Position numbers and translations under genes: made by a program. Shown here piece after piece: positions 34,778 through 47,159 of a stretch of 64,000 bases of DNA (position 1 is its first letter; every line of letters starts with the position of its first letter). Where the stretch lies: assembly GCA_000727475.1 (NCBI GenBank), contig KL647301.1:1370093-1434092 (forward strand), given 5' to 3'. This DNA comes from Sarcocystis neurona (Eukaryota; Apicomplexa; Conoidasida; Eucoccidiorida; Sarcocystidae). Below the pieces are notes generated by a model. It was not told where the DNA came from. It ran no database searches and saw nothing but the letters and a program-made list of their open reading frames with translations.

Positions 34778-37700
34778 CTGTGGAAATACGCAGACTGAGC
34801 AATGAGGAAAGTCCGTTGTCGACTACTGCGATTTTGAATTCGCTTGCACGCGTACACACACATGTATCACAGAGATCTATGCGTATGTATAAGCTGTGTC
34901 TCGGCTTCCTTGATGATATGACACGCACAGCAGCTCGCTGTGCTGCAGCGGAAGCGGGACTGAGGCGGCATGGAAATATTTCAGTGCACACGTAAGTTTA
35001 CGCGTCTTGCTGATTTGTTTGGCCGTGAAGTCGTACGTGTACGTGTACATGTACGCACCTCCACGTACGCGTGCACAGTACAAATATGTAGATGCCCCCT
35101 TCGTAGGTCCGTATGTTGATTTCCACATGCATCAACCACCTGCTCGTGATGACGGTCTCCGGAGTCTCCAGGAGCAAATTTCAGCCTTGCTGGTAAAACT
35201 GTGCGAGTGTGCCTGTGCAATTCAAAGAGAACAACCACACTGCACTGCTGTACGCTTGTTCACATGTATCCAATGAAATACATGCCTAGAAGCAATTAGA
35301 CCAAATGGGCAAATGAATTTACCTGAGAAGACACCCTACATAGACACGCATATCTGTGTTACACGTATATACGTGTATGAGTTCGGAGTTTGCTTTCGGC
35401 ACGTTCACAGTTACGGCACCGCCAGGAGGGTACGAGCAGTGGTCTGCTGCGCTGGAATGGGTCCTGGTGCTGCTGTCCTTCAAACACATATAAATACGTG
35501 AAAGAAGATCAATGACACACGCTTGTTAACCGCGGGTGAAAAGCATGTGTGTAGATGTGTTCGCAGCATAAGAGGGAGTAATTGTTGCTGAGTGTATATC
35601 CACATACTTAACGAAATATACAGCAAATGCCTCTTCCTTCTCGCGCAGACACATAACAAAAAGTACAGAAAAGTATGTATATATATATATATATATGTAT
35701 CGCTATAGATGACGTCGGTTTATACTGAACAGATCGGCGCAGCGATGCACTCCCTTCCAGACAAGTACTATACAAGAATTGCACAGTCTGCAGTTACAGT
35801 CTTGTCGTTAGGAACTATCTCGTAGACAATTCGTAGTCACACGCGGATGCAAAGTAAGACTTCTGCAGGCAAGTGGTGAACAGAACTTCCATTATAACCT
35901 GGTTAAGAATGCAGGAGACATAGAGGCACTTTCTGGCAGACAAATATCTCCTTTGGACTGGGCTCTTATGAAAGAATCTACGCGGCGGTAACACCGTCGA
36001 AATGCTAATCGACAAACTGCTCCCAGCGATGAGAAAGGATATTTCACACGTGCGAAAGAACCACTTTAAACACTTCCACAATTTGTATTCGAATGTATCA
36101 GTGACAGGCTCTCAATTCCAACATTAAAAAGCCGGCCTCGTTCGATACGTGAAGGTCCTCACCTGTCAACTTGGTTGGCAGCTGGTAACGCTACTCCTAT
36201 ACACGTGTACGCTTATGTATGTGTGGTGCGTTCATGAGCGTATACGTGATGGTATACACCTGCGCACACATTTGCACAAATCTCCGTGTAACGCAGTACA
36301 TCGACATCAGGAGCTCTGGTGCTTGGCTGTACAACGTGGATCAACAGTCATATCAGCAGCGAATACTATTTGGTACTACAGTATGTCGGTGTTGAAGTGT
36401 ACTTTGTCTTTTAGTTTGTAATAATATAGATATGGTGCTTTTCTTTGATGCCACCGAGTCAGCGTAGAATCCGGCGAAAACACGTGCTGTCGAGGGGAAT
36501 TGTTTCTACCTTAAATTAAGCAATCGGTTGCTGCACCATTGATCCATGTGTATATATATATATATATATATCGATCCATAGATAGACAATCCACGACGCT
36601 CGCTACCTACATAAATGATCACGCAATGCTGCATGTAAGGTGACCGACAGTCGGACTGCGCGACTCTTGCTGTATAAACACATACACGCCTCTCTGTTAA
36701 TACGCAGGTCTACATGTTAACAGTTTCACCCGAAACAAAACAGCAGTGAGTGCGATTCTCGTAAAAGAGAATCACCAACACCTCAGGAGATACAGTTGGA
36801 TAGAAACGGCCGTTACCCGCTGCGTGCTCGTGAGTCGTTTTAACGGAAGAAGTTCAAATTAAGCAACTTCAAGCTGGGACTTCCACTTTGTTTGAATGTT
36901 CACTACATCTGCCTGTCAACGAGGATACGTGTACGTTGTTCAACAACGTCACACAAGTGTGTTCTCCTTTCCCTCCGCAGGTAGATCTTTCCTTCAAAAG
37001 AGGAACTTTGTTATCGGACAACATCATTGGAACTTATCAGCATCTTCCCTCGTCGCCAACCTACACTCACCTACGTGTGCATACGCTTAAACTGATGTAT
37101 TTTTTTATATACATTCACTTATCATGCCTGCCTCCTTTTCCTTGTGCTTGTCCTTTGGCTTGCTACCGACTGGTAGCTGAATTGTCTGCCGGTGAGACTG
37201 AAAGATTCAGATACGAACTGTTCACTCAGGGCGGAATGTCTCTTGCTTACTTCGTGTTTGCACTCAAAATTATATACTGTGACTACGGAAGCTTGTTTTC
37301 TCTCGCCTGTTATGCACAGGATATACTCACCCTGTCCTCTCTCTGCCAGTAGAACAACGAACATGATGGTTGGACAAGTAAGTGTTCGTCTTCCGCTGCA
37401 GCGGACACGTGCAGCTGCTAAGTACGCGCTCTTTTACTCCCCTCAATCATTTCAACGGTTCCTCCATATGAACAAAGTGGCGTCCGAGCAAAGTGTTTCG
37501 TGTGTGCACCTACCTACCCTGCCTGTTTCTGCTTCTCTAAAACTTTCGCTTCACCTAATGATTATAAATTCAGGGAATGGCACATTTACCTGTATTCTTG
37601 TGTACGTATACGTAGTCCTTCGTTCTTCCCAACATACTGAATCAGCGTCACGTATACGAGTGTTTTTAATGGCACGCAGAAATACACATATACGTATAAT

Positions 37701-39199
37701 TCGACGTCCCTGAATCCTTTCCTAGCCAGTGAACGTATTTCACCATCTAGACGTTACCCACTGCAAATACAGTATTTACACTTGTGTGCGCATCTCTTTC
37801 GTTATCTTCCATTCAAGCACAACCTCAAGCTCACACCTGTCCCCCCACACCGGTATATACACAGATACACACAAAGGTGCATTTATATTTGAGAGAACCT
37901 GCATTGTCCGTACACACTCGTGATATTTATTTTACCATCACACGAATTTCTCGCTCTTAATGTTATACGAATACATGAATGCACACATGTATATATCAGT
38001 TCTCACGTTATTCTTGAGCGTTATATTATCAAGGTTGCACAGAAACAAATGCAGCCCAGACAAGCACACGGAGTTACTGAACCAACTCCCGCAACTGTTG
38101 TCAGCATAACGATACTCTTCAAGTATTTTGCACAAATTCTGTTTGCTTCATAGGACGCACGGCGACAGCTGTCTTTGAGTGAGAAAGAGTGTCACTGAAA
38201 GACGTGATGCCCTCAACTTCTTTCTCTTTACACCTGGGTTCTATCCTTGAAATAAACACACTGAATATAACTTGTCTCTCTTTGTATGATAAAAACTGCT
38301 ACAGGGACGTATACCTTTTTATGTCACAGTGTACCAACTAAGATCCCTACCGTCCCCTCTCTTTCTTCCTGCAGGTGGCACTGCTTGAAGAGATTGACGG
38401 GGAGCTCTGTGTCGCTGTGTGAGTGACGAATTCGAGAACTAGAGGCATATTTATTCCGCTTTGTGTGTGTGTGCGTGTGTCTGTTTGGCAAGATCGTTTG
38501 ACGGTCATTTTTCCGTGTTGCGAGAAGGAACTGCTGCTAGCCGCTTCGTAAACGAAGAAACACCAGTAAATGAGATGCGCCTCTGTGGAGCGTAACATTG
38601 CCATTACCTATCCCCTCCGCCTTTTGGACGGACTCGTGCTGTTCTACACCGAGGAGACACTTTAATAACATCCCTGTCTTCCGGTTCTTTTTCATTATCA
38701 TTTCCGCATATACGATTGTTGGTCGTTCTCCTTGTGTACGAGGAGCGGCAATCAGAGTAGTTTCAAAGGATGTGTCGATGATAAACGAAAGCGTACGCGC
38801 GGAGTTCGCGATTCAGCTGGCGGGCAGCACTGCAAAAAAGATATGGCAGTGGTTTTTTTTCCACGGTCTACGCGCGAAAGATAGCCGTGTCTTTCCGGTT
38901 GGTCCGCCATCCGCCACAAAAATGCAACATTGATGCTGTGCTGTGACTGAGCACCCGCCGCACGTAAAAAATTCTTCTCCTCGTGAACGAAACCACAGAA
39001 CGAACGGTGTTAAGTGCCTGCAGATACCAAAAAGAGTGGCATGCTAGACGACTTATGCACATGTTTAGCTGCTGCGCCTTCACGCACACTGCGCATACAC
39101 GCTTACATATATACGTCTACATGTACGTGTACCTCGCTCCTTATAAACGTACGTATACGTTTACGTATTAAGAGGAATCTGAGACGTGTGCACACCAAT

Positions 39200-40360
39200 A
39201 TAGACACGTGCACACATACACAAACATGTATAACCAGAGGCAGCTACATACCTATACGTCTAATTGTACACCCATACGTACATAGGTCCGTACAGTTAAT
39301 GTACATTCATTTATGCATAAATATATATATATAGCTAGGAAAGTATATCCATGTCCACAAACATATTTATATATATACACGAATAAGTAGAGACGAATAA
39401 GCAGATACGTCCGGGGTGTGGACCTGCTGTCGTTCGTCGTGTATAGGACGTCCTTCTCAGTGTAACTCCGACCACTTTCCCGCCAGAGGCAGACCACTTC
39501 TGGAAACGTATCTCTCTGTATTCACTTCTAAATACTTTTTGTACACTAGACGTAGGACTACACTGCATATATGTATAGATATATATATATATATGTTTTC
39601 ACAAACATACATTTGTACATACATATATATATATATATATTCCCAGGTTTGTCTGCTCATGCAAGAAATGTTCACATAAATCTTACTACCCACTAATACG
39701 TGCACGCGCACACTCACGTTTTGGCGCATGTGCACGTCTGCATAGGCTGAGTGAAAATAGCCGTATCTCGCACTCTTAGCGACAGCTCCACACAAGTCGA
39801 CAGTGATGTACAGGTATACTTTGCTCGGCTTATACACACTGCAGCAGATTTATATCTCTATACGTGTTAATGTACACCAACACATAAACTGGGTGAAAAC
39901 ACAAAGAGCAGAGAAATATCTAGTTCCTCTAAATTTGAGACAGGAACAAAAACAAAACCTCCTTACTAAAGACATGTGGATGCCCCCCACGGTGTGTAGT
40001 ACACGCAGAACTACTATGCACGGGACGCTATATACATATATATATATATATGTATCTATGTGGGTACATACGTACGTACATACGTACACGAATACATCTA
40101 TATATATACATATTTACATATATAGATCTTTGTTAAATAAACCTATATATAGCTATACGACTGGACGCAGCCTTCAATGTAGATCGCTGTGGTTTATTTC
40201 CATATATATCTGGCACGTAGTCGTCACCCTTTCGTTTGTTGTTGCTGCTGCTGATGCTTCTTCTTCGCCTGTTCGACGGTCTCACGAAATTCTCGTCTGC
40301 ACAGCACAAATGAAGAGAAAAAATTGAAGAAGACTATCCTTACACGCACACAGACTCTTC
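39200..40360. repeat. Purine-pyrimidine repeats
   Basis: TA/TG repeats (for example 39322-39384, 39570-39640 and 40030-40130) with short mixed stretches. No gene is called. The region lies downstream of the TPR gene. Confidence 0.6.
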
Positions 40361-40381
40361 AAAGTCCTACAGACTTCCACG

Positions 40382-40544
40382 TCAGGCAAATGTGTGGACC
40401 TCTAGGCGCGTCGTGTTGAGAGAGAAGCCGAGGTCCTGGGACCTCGCGGGCGGCTCGGGCAAAGCCCCACCGCTCTCTAGACAGATAGAAAGCCGCGGCG
40501 GCGGCGATGTATAGAGCGATAAAAGTGAGGAGAAAACACTTGTT
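40382..40544 (-). CDS. Possible last exon of the TPR gene
   Basis: Exon 41233-41369 ends in phase 2. An acceptor-like cagacacacag ending at 40545 restores the frame and gives about 53 codons to a TGA. They read TSVFSSLLSLYTSPPPRL, then a Pro/Gly-rich tail ending LEVHTFA. A neighbouring frame over the same bases has a membrane-like FLLTFIALYIAAAAAFYL. It would make a tail-anchored protein, but its phase does not fit the known donor. Another acceptor (cattag) gives an Arg-rich short tail. The choice between them is unresolved. Confidence 0.35.
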
Positions 40545-40660
40545 CTGTGTGTCTGCCATGTTTACTAATGCAGAGCAACAACTCCTACATATAAATATAC
40601 ATGTAAAAGTAGGTGAAGTGGAAAGGCGGTAAACCACAGTTTGTATAGTAAGGGCACTAC

Positions 40661-41232
40661 GTGAAAATAGGTGGAGACATAATACACACGCATGTCAAGC
40701 ATATACGTGTCGTATACAGAGAGGGAGAACAGATGGCCCCCTCTACCACACACACACTCACATACAGCAACATATGTATACATATACATGTACAGACAGA
40801 CAGACACACGGGCATCGATACGTATATATTAAGGCCCACACACGTCTATGTAGAAGATACAAACGGAAAGGATTTCTTGATCAGCCGGTGCTACTTGTGT
40901 GAGCAACCTTAAATATACACATATACATAACTATACACGCAGAGATAAACACACGCACTTGCGCACTTGTGTGTGTCACAGAGAAGATACAAAACACAAA
41001 CCAGGGAGAGACCCCCAGCTGACGCCAAGACAGACACACGAACACACATACATCCATCACCCTTTCGCTCTTCCTGTCTTTCTCTTTTCCTCTCCTTCTC
41101 TTCTTTCGTATCTCTCCTTCTCCACATATATCTATATATTTACGTGTCACAGACGTCGTTCTCCTCCTCGTTTCTCCACAGAAATATATATATATATGAG
41201 ATATACATATACTTCTATGTCTGAAGACTCAC
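40661..41232. other. Probable last intron of the TPR gene and adjacent repeats
   Basis: Mixed TA/CA repeats and, on the plus strand, a pyrimidine block at 41060-41120. Near 40866-40912 the minus strand has a 28-base segment resembling the end of the third TPR exon (see findings). No other gene is supported here. Confidence 0.45.
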
Positions 41233-41369
41233 GCGACTTCTTGATTAGACGGGTGCTTGAGGAGAGCTAGCCACAGCTGCTGCGCCGCTTCTGCGTCATC
41301 CCCGAGAGCCTTGTAAACTTGTGCTGCTCTGTAGTACCCCTTCGCGGCGTCCGGTTGGCAAGCAACTGC
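41233..41369 (-). CDS. TPR co-chaperone-like protein, exon with third TPR motif
   Basis: Read on the minus strand from a cctag acceptor to a gtcgc/gtgagt donor (137 bases, phase 0 in, phase 2 out). It encodes AVACQPDAAKGYYRAAQVYK, then ALGDDAEAAQQLWLALLKHP and SNQEVA. This is a TPR unit of 34 residues: the A helix has KGYYRAAQVYKALGD, and the B helix is followed by the usual Pro after the repeat. The Lys and Arg of KGYYR align with the two basic carboxylate-clamp residues of Hop/STI1-type TPR domains that bind the EEVD tail of HSP70/HSP90 (family knowledge). It follows in frame from exon 44196-44321. Confidence 0.8.
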
Positions 41370-41374
41370 CTAGG

Positions 41375-43230
41375 TATAGCAGCAGCACAGAACCACGCAC
41401 GTCGCAGCACATCTTCACCGCCGGCTGATGTGCGGAGGCGATAGGCAAAAGCTTGCGAAGCAGCTGGGAAATGAAATGCGACGAGAGCGTGGGAATGCAG
41501 AAGAGAAGGAGCAGCAGAAGAAGCAGAAACACGAAAAGCGAGGATAGTAGTACTAGTAGGAGGAGGAAAAGAAGAAATGGAAGGGTGGTAGACCCGTCAC
41601 AGACACAACGTACGCGGCAGAGACAGAAAAAAAGACAGAGTAAAAGAAAGGAAGAGCTACACTGCAGCATGGACGAGGAGAAGCCGACGGGCGTGCGAAT
41701 GCAGAAGAAGTGAAAAGGAGACAGAAACCGAAATGGAACAGGCAGAAGCGGAAAAGAAGAGAAATCGAAGTTGTTCTTGCGACGCACAAGCCGTTGCTGC
41801 AGGAGTAGCTGCAGCAGCAGTGAACAAGAAGCAACCCATACACGCAAATATATGCACACACATAGACGTATCTGCAGAGCAGTGATAAATATGTATACCC
41901 ACACATACATATATATATGTATATATGCTGGACGATGGACAGACATACGTACCCGCTCGTGTCGTTGATACTCCGGACTTTCTTCCTTTTTTCTTAATAT
42001 TTCTCTCGGAACATGCTGCTGCACACGACGATCTACCTACACGTGTGCACATATATAGATCTACAGGAATACGACACCAAGTGCACGTATTTGTATTGAT
42101 ATATGGTGCAACATGACGGCGTGGGTGCATACACATATATCTGTAGGATGAAAAGGGCGTGTGTACACATTTATACATATATAGACGTATAGGAATATGA
42201 GGGCGTGTGTACATCTACATATATACATATATAGAGCTGTAGAACGACGAGGGCGTGTGTGTACGTGTGTGTACACATGTATACATATATACTTACGTGC
42301 GGGTAAGTATGTGTAACTACTTACATATGCGTAAAAAGGTACACAAATGTATATCTATGCACATATATATATGTATATATGTATATGCATGCTTCCATGT
42401 GTTTACACATGCAGATGAACACACAGATACATAAGTATATATGTCTCCATATCTATGTGCGTATGCATGCATATATATATATGGACACGTATATGTAGAG
42501 AATATGAGGGAGACCTGCTTCTCGCACTCCTGTGAGTTCTGGAGACTTTTGTTCTTTAGCAGCACCGCGTTCCCGTGTAAGGAGTTCTATCTGTCTTAGC
42601 GTCTTTCTGTGTATGTGCGTACACACACATTTGCATACACGCACATATCAAACACCACATAAATATACACATATATATATAACACATACACGTACACACT
42701 CGGACGTACACACACATATACATATATATGTATATATGCACATATGCGTATCCATATATAGACATAGACGTATATACATGTATAGGTATAGATACGTATA
42801 CATATACACACCTATACACCACATACGCATATATACACAAACCGTGAGCATACATACATCTGTACACACATCCGTATATATACATATATATACACACTTA
42901 CATATATATATATATATATGGATACACACACATACACACATATACGTATATATAAAAATGCCGATTTACATAGGTATATATACACATATATACATATATA
43001 CAAATGTGTACAGATACATACATGTATATACACAGACATATATATATATATATATGAATATACACACATACTCACATTTACATGTATATAATATCTCATA
43101 TACACACACATATATACAAATGCAGACATATATATATATACATATATATATAAATTTACGTGTATGTACACGTCCCCATCCACATACGTGTTTGTGGCGC
43201 ACGAGGACACTGAGGAGTAGTTGACTGCTG
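41375..43230. repeat. Intron sequence: purine-rich block then TA/TG repeats
   Basis: The plus strand is purine-rich at 41440-41770, that is, pyrimidine-rich on the coding minus strand and next to the acceptor of the third TPR exon. Beyond it lie purine-pyrimidine repeats. These include about four copies of a 46-50 bp unit containing gggcgtgtgt near 42118-42260, and TA/CA runs through 43170. No other gene is seen. Confidence 0.6.
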
Positions 43231-43237
43231 CAGCCGC

Positions 43238-43372
43238 ACAGACGAGGACGTCGAAACTTCGCCTTTTTCTTCCTTTTTTTCTCTCTTCCTCTCCTCCTCT
43301 TTTTTTTCATTTTTTCTCTATTCCTCCCCTTCTTTATCTTTCTTCCCCCCTTCTCTCTCACTTCCCATCAAA
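43238..43372 (+). repeat. Pure pyrimidine tract, about 135 bp
   Basis: Almost uninterrupted C/T on the plus strand (for example ttttttttcattttttctc) ending just before a caaattgcag. It lies antisense within an intron of the TPR gene. Such mirror-like C/T tracts can form triplex DNA (general knowledge). Confidence 0.85.
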
Positions 43373-44195
43373 TTGCAGCGTAGGAATGTACATGCATGGG
43401 TGTGTCCACAAGAGGCATAGACCCGCATACCCTACGTATCTTCAGGGTGAAGAAAAAGACTTTTCATGCATGTGTTTGTAAATATTTATCACCAGCAGGC
43501 ACAAGCACAGCAGGGAGACGGATGCCACCCTACCTGCAGCACTTTCACTACATGAGATGTTTCTGGCAATTTCAAACGACAATACACACACACGCACACG
43601 CATACGTACATGTATGTGTGGGGCATAAACAATTGCAGATATACCCATATATCTACGCCATAGCAATTTGAAAGTATACATATATATATATTCACTTATA
43701 CGCCAAGGTTTGCACAAACATATATACATATATATATATATATATGTAAACGTTAGCATATATAAATAGTTACACATATATATATATATACCTGCAAGTA
43801 ACTACTACAGTGTCTCGTCTTCGTTCCCATCCATATCAACTCATTAGATATATATATATATATATGTGTAGTCGCTTACTTGGTTGCAGATGAACGTGGA
43901 CCTACACAAGTATATACAACATCTCTATTACTATTTATTTGTACATACAACTGTTGCATCCCTGACGTCCTTCCTGCGAAGTTTCTTCGTATCTCTCTGC
44001 TTCATAATTCTAACAGCAGCAAGTCACACGCAAGCCAGCATATACGAAGACACATACTCACATATCTCGAGAGACGTCCTTCTATACACATGCTGCGCTG
44101 CCGTAAGTAACACGTACGTATACATATATATACATATGTGTGTGTACATTAATTTTCTTTCTTCCTTTCTCTTTCTATATATATCTTTTGCATAC

Positions 44196-44321
44196 CTGAT
44201 TCGCATGCTGCAGGGCTTCTGCGTATCTCTCTTTCATATGAAGTAACATGAGACAGCAGTTGCTGTGGAGCGCAGCACGAAGCTGAGGGGCCTTCTCAGC
44301 AGAGGGACACATATCCAGCGC
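44196..44321 (-). CDS. TPR co-chaperone-like protein, exon with second TPR motif
   Basis: Exactly 42 codons between a cttttttag acceptor and a gtatgc donor, phase 0 on both sides. It completes the TPR started upstream and adds the next one: ALDMCPSAEKAPQLRAALHS, then NCCLMLLHMKERYAEALQHA and NQ. The Asn of LHSN matches the clamp Asn of TPR2. Intron sequence 5' of it (44330-44720 in plus coordinates) is strongly pyrimidine-rich on the coding strand, as expected for a 3' splice region. Joined with its neighbours it gives a continuous three-TPR domain. Confidence 0.82.
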
Positions 44322-44829
44322 CTAAAAAAGTTCAGAAACAGACGAAGGAAAAATACATGAAGGAGACGAAAACGAAAATGAGAAGAAGAGTGCGGAAGAA
44401 GGAGAAGAAAACTCATAAACAAAGGAGAGCTTCTCAAGACGTAGAAAGGACGCAGGAGAGGAAAAGAAGTGAAGCAAGCGATGCGTGTAAAAGGCAGAAA
44501 AAAGAGATATGAGAGGACCGTGAGACGTACACGAAATGAGGAGGATAACGGGGAGACGTACACACCGTGAGGAGGGTCAAGCAAAAGGAAACGAAGAATG
44601 CGACGAAGGGGACTGAAGGGGGGGGGAGAGTCGAAAGGAAACGAAAAGAGAAGAATCGGCAAAAAAAGGGAGCCCGAGAAGAAAAGAAAAAAAGGAAAAC
44701 TCTCGAAGAGGACGACGGCACAGAGCCTCGCTGGTCCTGCTGCTGCACACACGTGTACCCTGCGCCGCGGTCGTTTCCCTTCATATTTTCCTCCACTCCT
44801 ACGTATTGCCCTTGTGTCTATCTACGCAT

Positions 44830-45600
44830 CTATACATACAAGTAAATATATATATATATATATAAGTGCTGTATTACTGATGCGCGGGAAGAGGGACAGG
44901 CGCATAGAATATGGCTGCAGAGATATACACACGGAGTAGATGTGTATACATATTTCGTCAGCAAGTATACAGGTGCGTACGGATATTTATATGCCTACAT
45001 CAGGAACTGCAGTATTTCTACTTCTTCAGACGTACGCGTATTTTCTTCTACACACATATATCTATATATTTGTATACACAGATACGGACGTGGCCTTTTC
45101 TCTCTCCTTCAACCCGTCAACACATATATATATATGCAGCAGTTCACACACATACACAAATCTGTGTATACATATATAAACACGTATAAACGAGTGGTAA
45201 CCATATATATATATATGCAGCGGTGTACGCGTGTGAATATACAAATGCACATCTGCGTAGACATACATAAATACGTATAAATATGTACACATGTATATAT
45301 ACGTGAGTCGCAGCCATATAACTTTCTCTCTCTCTCTCTATATATATATATACATATATGCAGGGATTCACGCTTCTAAACACACATATACAAACTGTGC
45401 ATACATACATAAATACGTATAAATAAATATATATATATACACGTGAGTGGAAGATATATATATATATATATACATTTATATATACATATATATATATTTA
45501 TATATATACCGATGTACGCCTATAAACACACTCGTGTACAAATCTACATATATATATATATAGAGAGAGAGAGAGATGTGAGTGGCAGCTGTATAAAATT
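44830..45600. repeat. Degenerate 100-150 bp tandem repeats in the TPR intron
   Basis: Several diverged units recur, each with a (TA)n run, a tatatgcagsg or similar block, an acataaatacgtataaat block and a cgtgagtsgcagc block (copies near 45135, 45215, 45355 and 45545). Unit lengths vary. Noncoding. Confidence 0.65.
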
Positions 45601-47159
45601 AGTATATTGCGTTTCTGTATATTATATAAGCGTCTACAACACCTAAAGTCTGCCTACACATACATGTCCACACATCCACATGTTTCTCTCTACGTTTCCT
45701 CATGCCTGTGCACATATATATATATATATATTTTATGTGAGGGTCAGTATTTGTTCCTGTACACACACGTAGACATACAGACAAGTATACGCGTGTAGGT
45801 AGTTTTCCCCCAGAGACTTGAACAAAGACTTTCCGCTGCCAAGAAAATCTGGTGAATCGACGCAGCTTCTTGTTGCAAGCAGCGCGTGGAAAGCGGCGTT
45901 CTTTCAAGACTGGCCTTAATAGTTGTAATAGTAGTACTACGAGGAGGAGCAGGAGAAGGAGCGAAGATGACACGCCTGTTGGAGCTGGCATGTCTTCTTC
46001 ATAATATAAATGATGTGCGCTGTCCCCCCCAGGGTATATCAGAGGACGTGTTCCCGCCGTCAAAGAAGAAGAATAGTAGAGCTAGTCTTGCTAGCTCGCC
46101 AGGCACTTCTTCTTGGCGGGTGCGCAGCCACTGCCCCTGTTCGTCCGCCGCTGCTGGTGTCGTGGAGGGAGAGAGAGTGGGAGGAGAAACAGCAGCAGCA
46201 CGCAATTGGTTTGGCTGCTGTTCTGCGCGCTGTAGGCGTGGTAGGGAGGGCGCAGACTTCTTCTGCTACAGAAGCAGCAGCACAGCGACAGTTGGAATAT
46301 ATCCCCCAAGACGACGAACGGGACAGACGCAGAGGTCTCTACTATTAGTGGCAAAAGCAGCGTCAAGTACTGCGACGAATGCGAGGCATGGGCGAGCTAA
46401 AAGGAGTTTCCACAATTTCTGCGACGCTAATACACAGCGTTTTCTAGTGGACTGCTACTAAAAGGTGGCTTTCTATCGACAAAAGGGGAAAAACGACACA
46501 AGTACACTAGTGATAGTACGATCAATACTAGTCGGAGCAGTGACGTCGGCGGTAGCTGTACACAGAACCGCCTTTTCATGAGAAGAAGAAGACGAATAGC
46601 AGGAGAGGGGTTGTACAGAAACAAAGGGCCTAGGGCAATAGTAGAAGAAGGAATTTCGTCCCAAAGAACAGCAGGAGAGGTGTTGTAGAGTAATAAAAGT
46701 AGGAAAACAGCAGGCCTAGAGCAAGAATAACAAAAGGACCCAGTCCCGGCAGCAGCCGCAGCAGGAGGAGAAGCTGTCGCAACCGGAATATACGTCACGT
46801 GCTAGCAAAAAGAGACAGTCCTTAGTGCTTCGCAGGAAAACAAAAGTAGGAGAAGAGAAACAGGATAAGAAGAAGAAAAGTCCTAGCAAGCGTAGCAGAA
46901 ACGGGGGAAAAGCACCATTCTACTGCAGTGAGAGGAACGAGCCGGGACAGCAGCAGCAGTCGGATCTCTTCCCGGCCTGCCCAGTTCTGGTGATACAAGA
47001 GACTTGTAGCAGTGAGGACGTGAGTTGTGAGAATGACGAAGCGAGTCGCTCGCGCTCGCTAGAATGGATAAAAGAAAGTCCGTCAGACAAATTTAATCGC
47101 AGAAAAAGCGTCCCAGCAATACACGAGAGAAAGAAAAGCACGACAAGAGGAGCGACAGT

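Larger units (their letters stand above)
19700..39200. other. Repeat-poor segment with scattered exon candidates
   Basis: About 19.5 kb nearly free of CAG runs and with few TA/TG runs. The one clearly coding piece is the long minus-strand exon at 26220-27775. Many open stretches of 50-90 codons flanked by plausible acceptors and donors occur on both strands. The better ones are listed separately at low confidence. I could not build a phase-consistent multi-exon chain, so real genes here are probably under-described. Confidence 0.6.
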
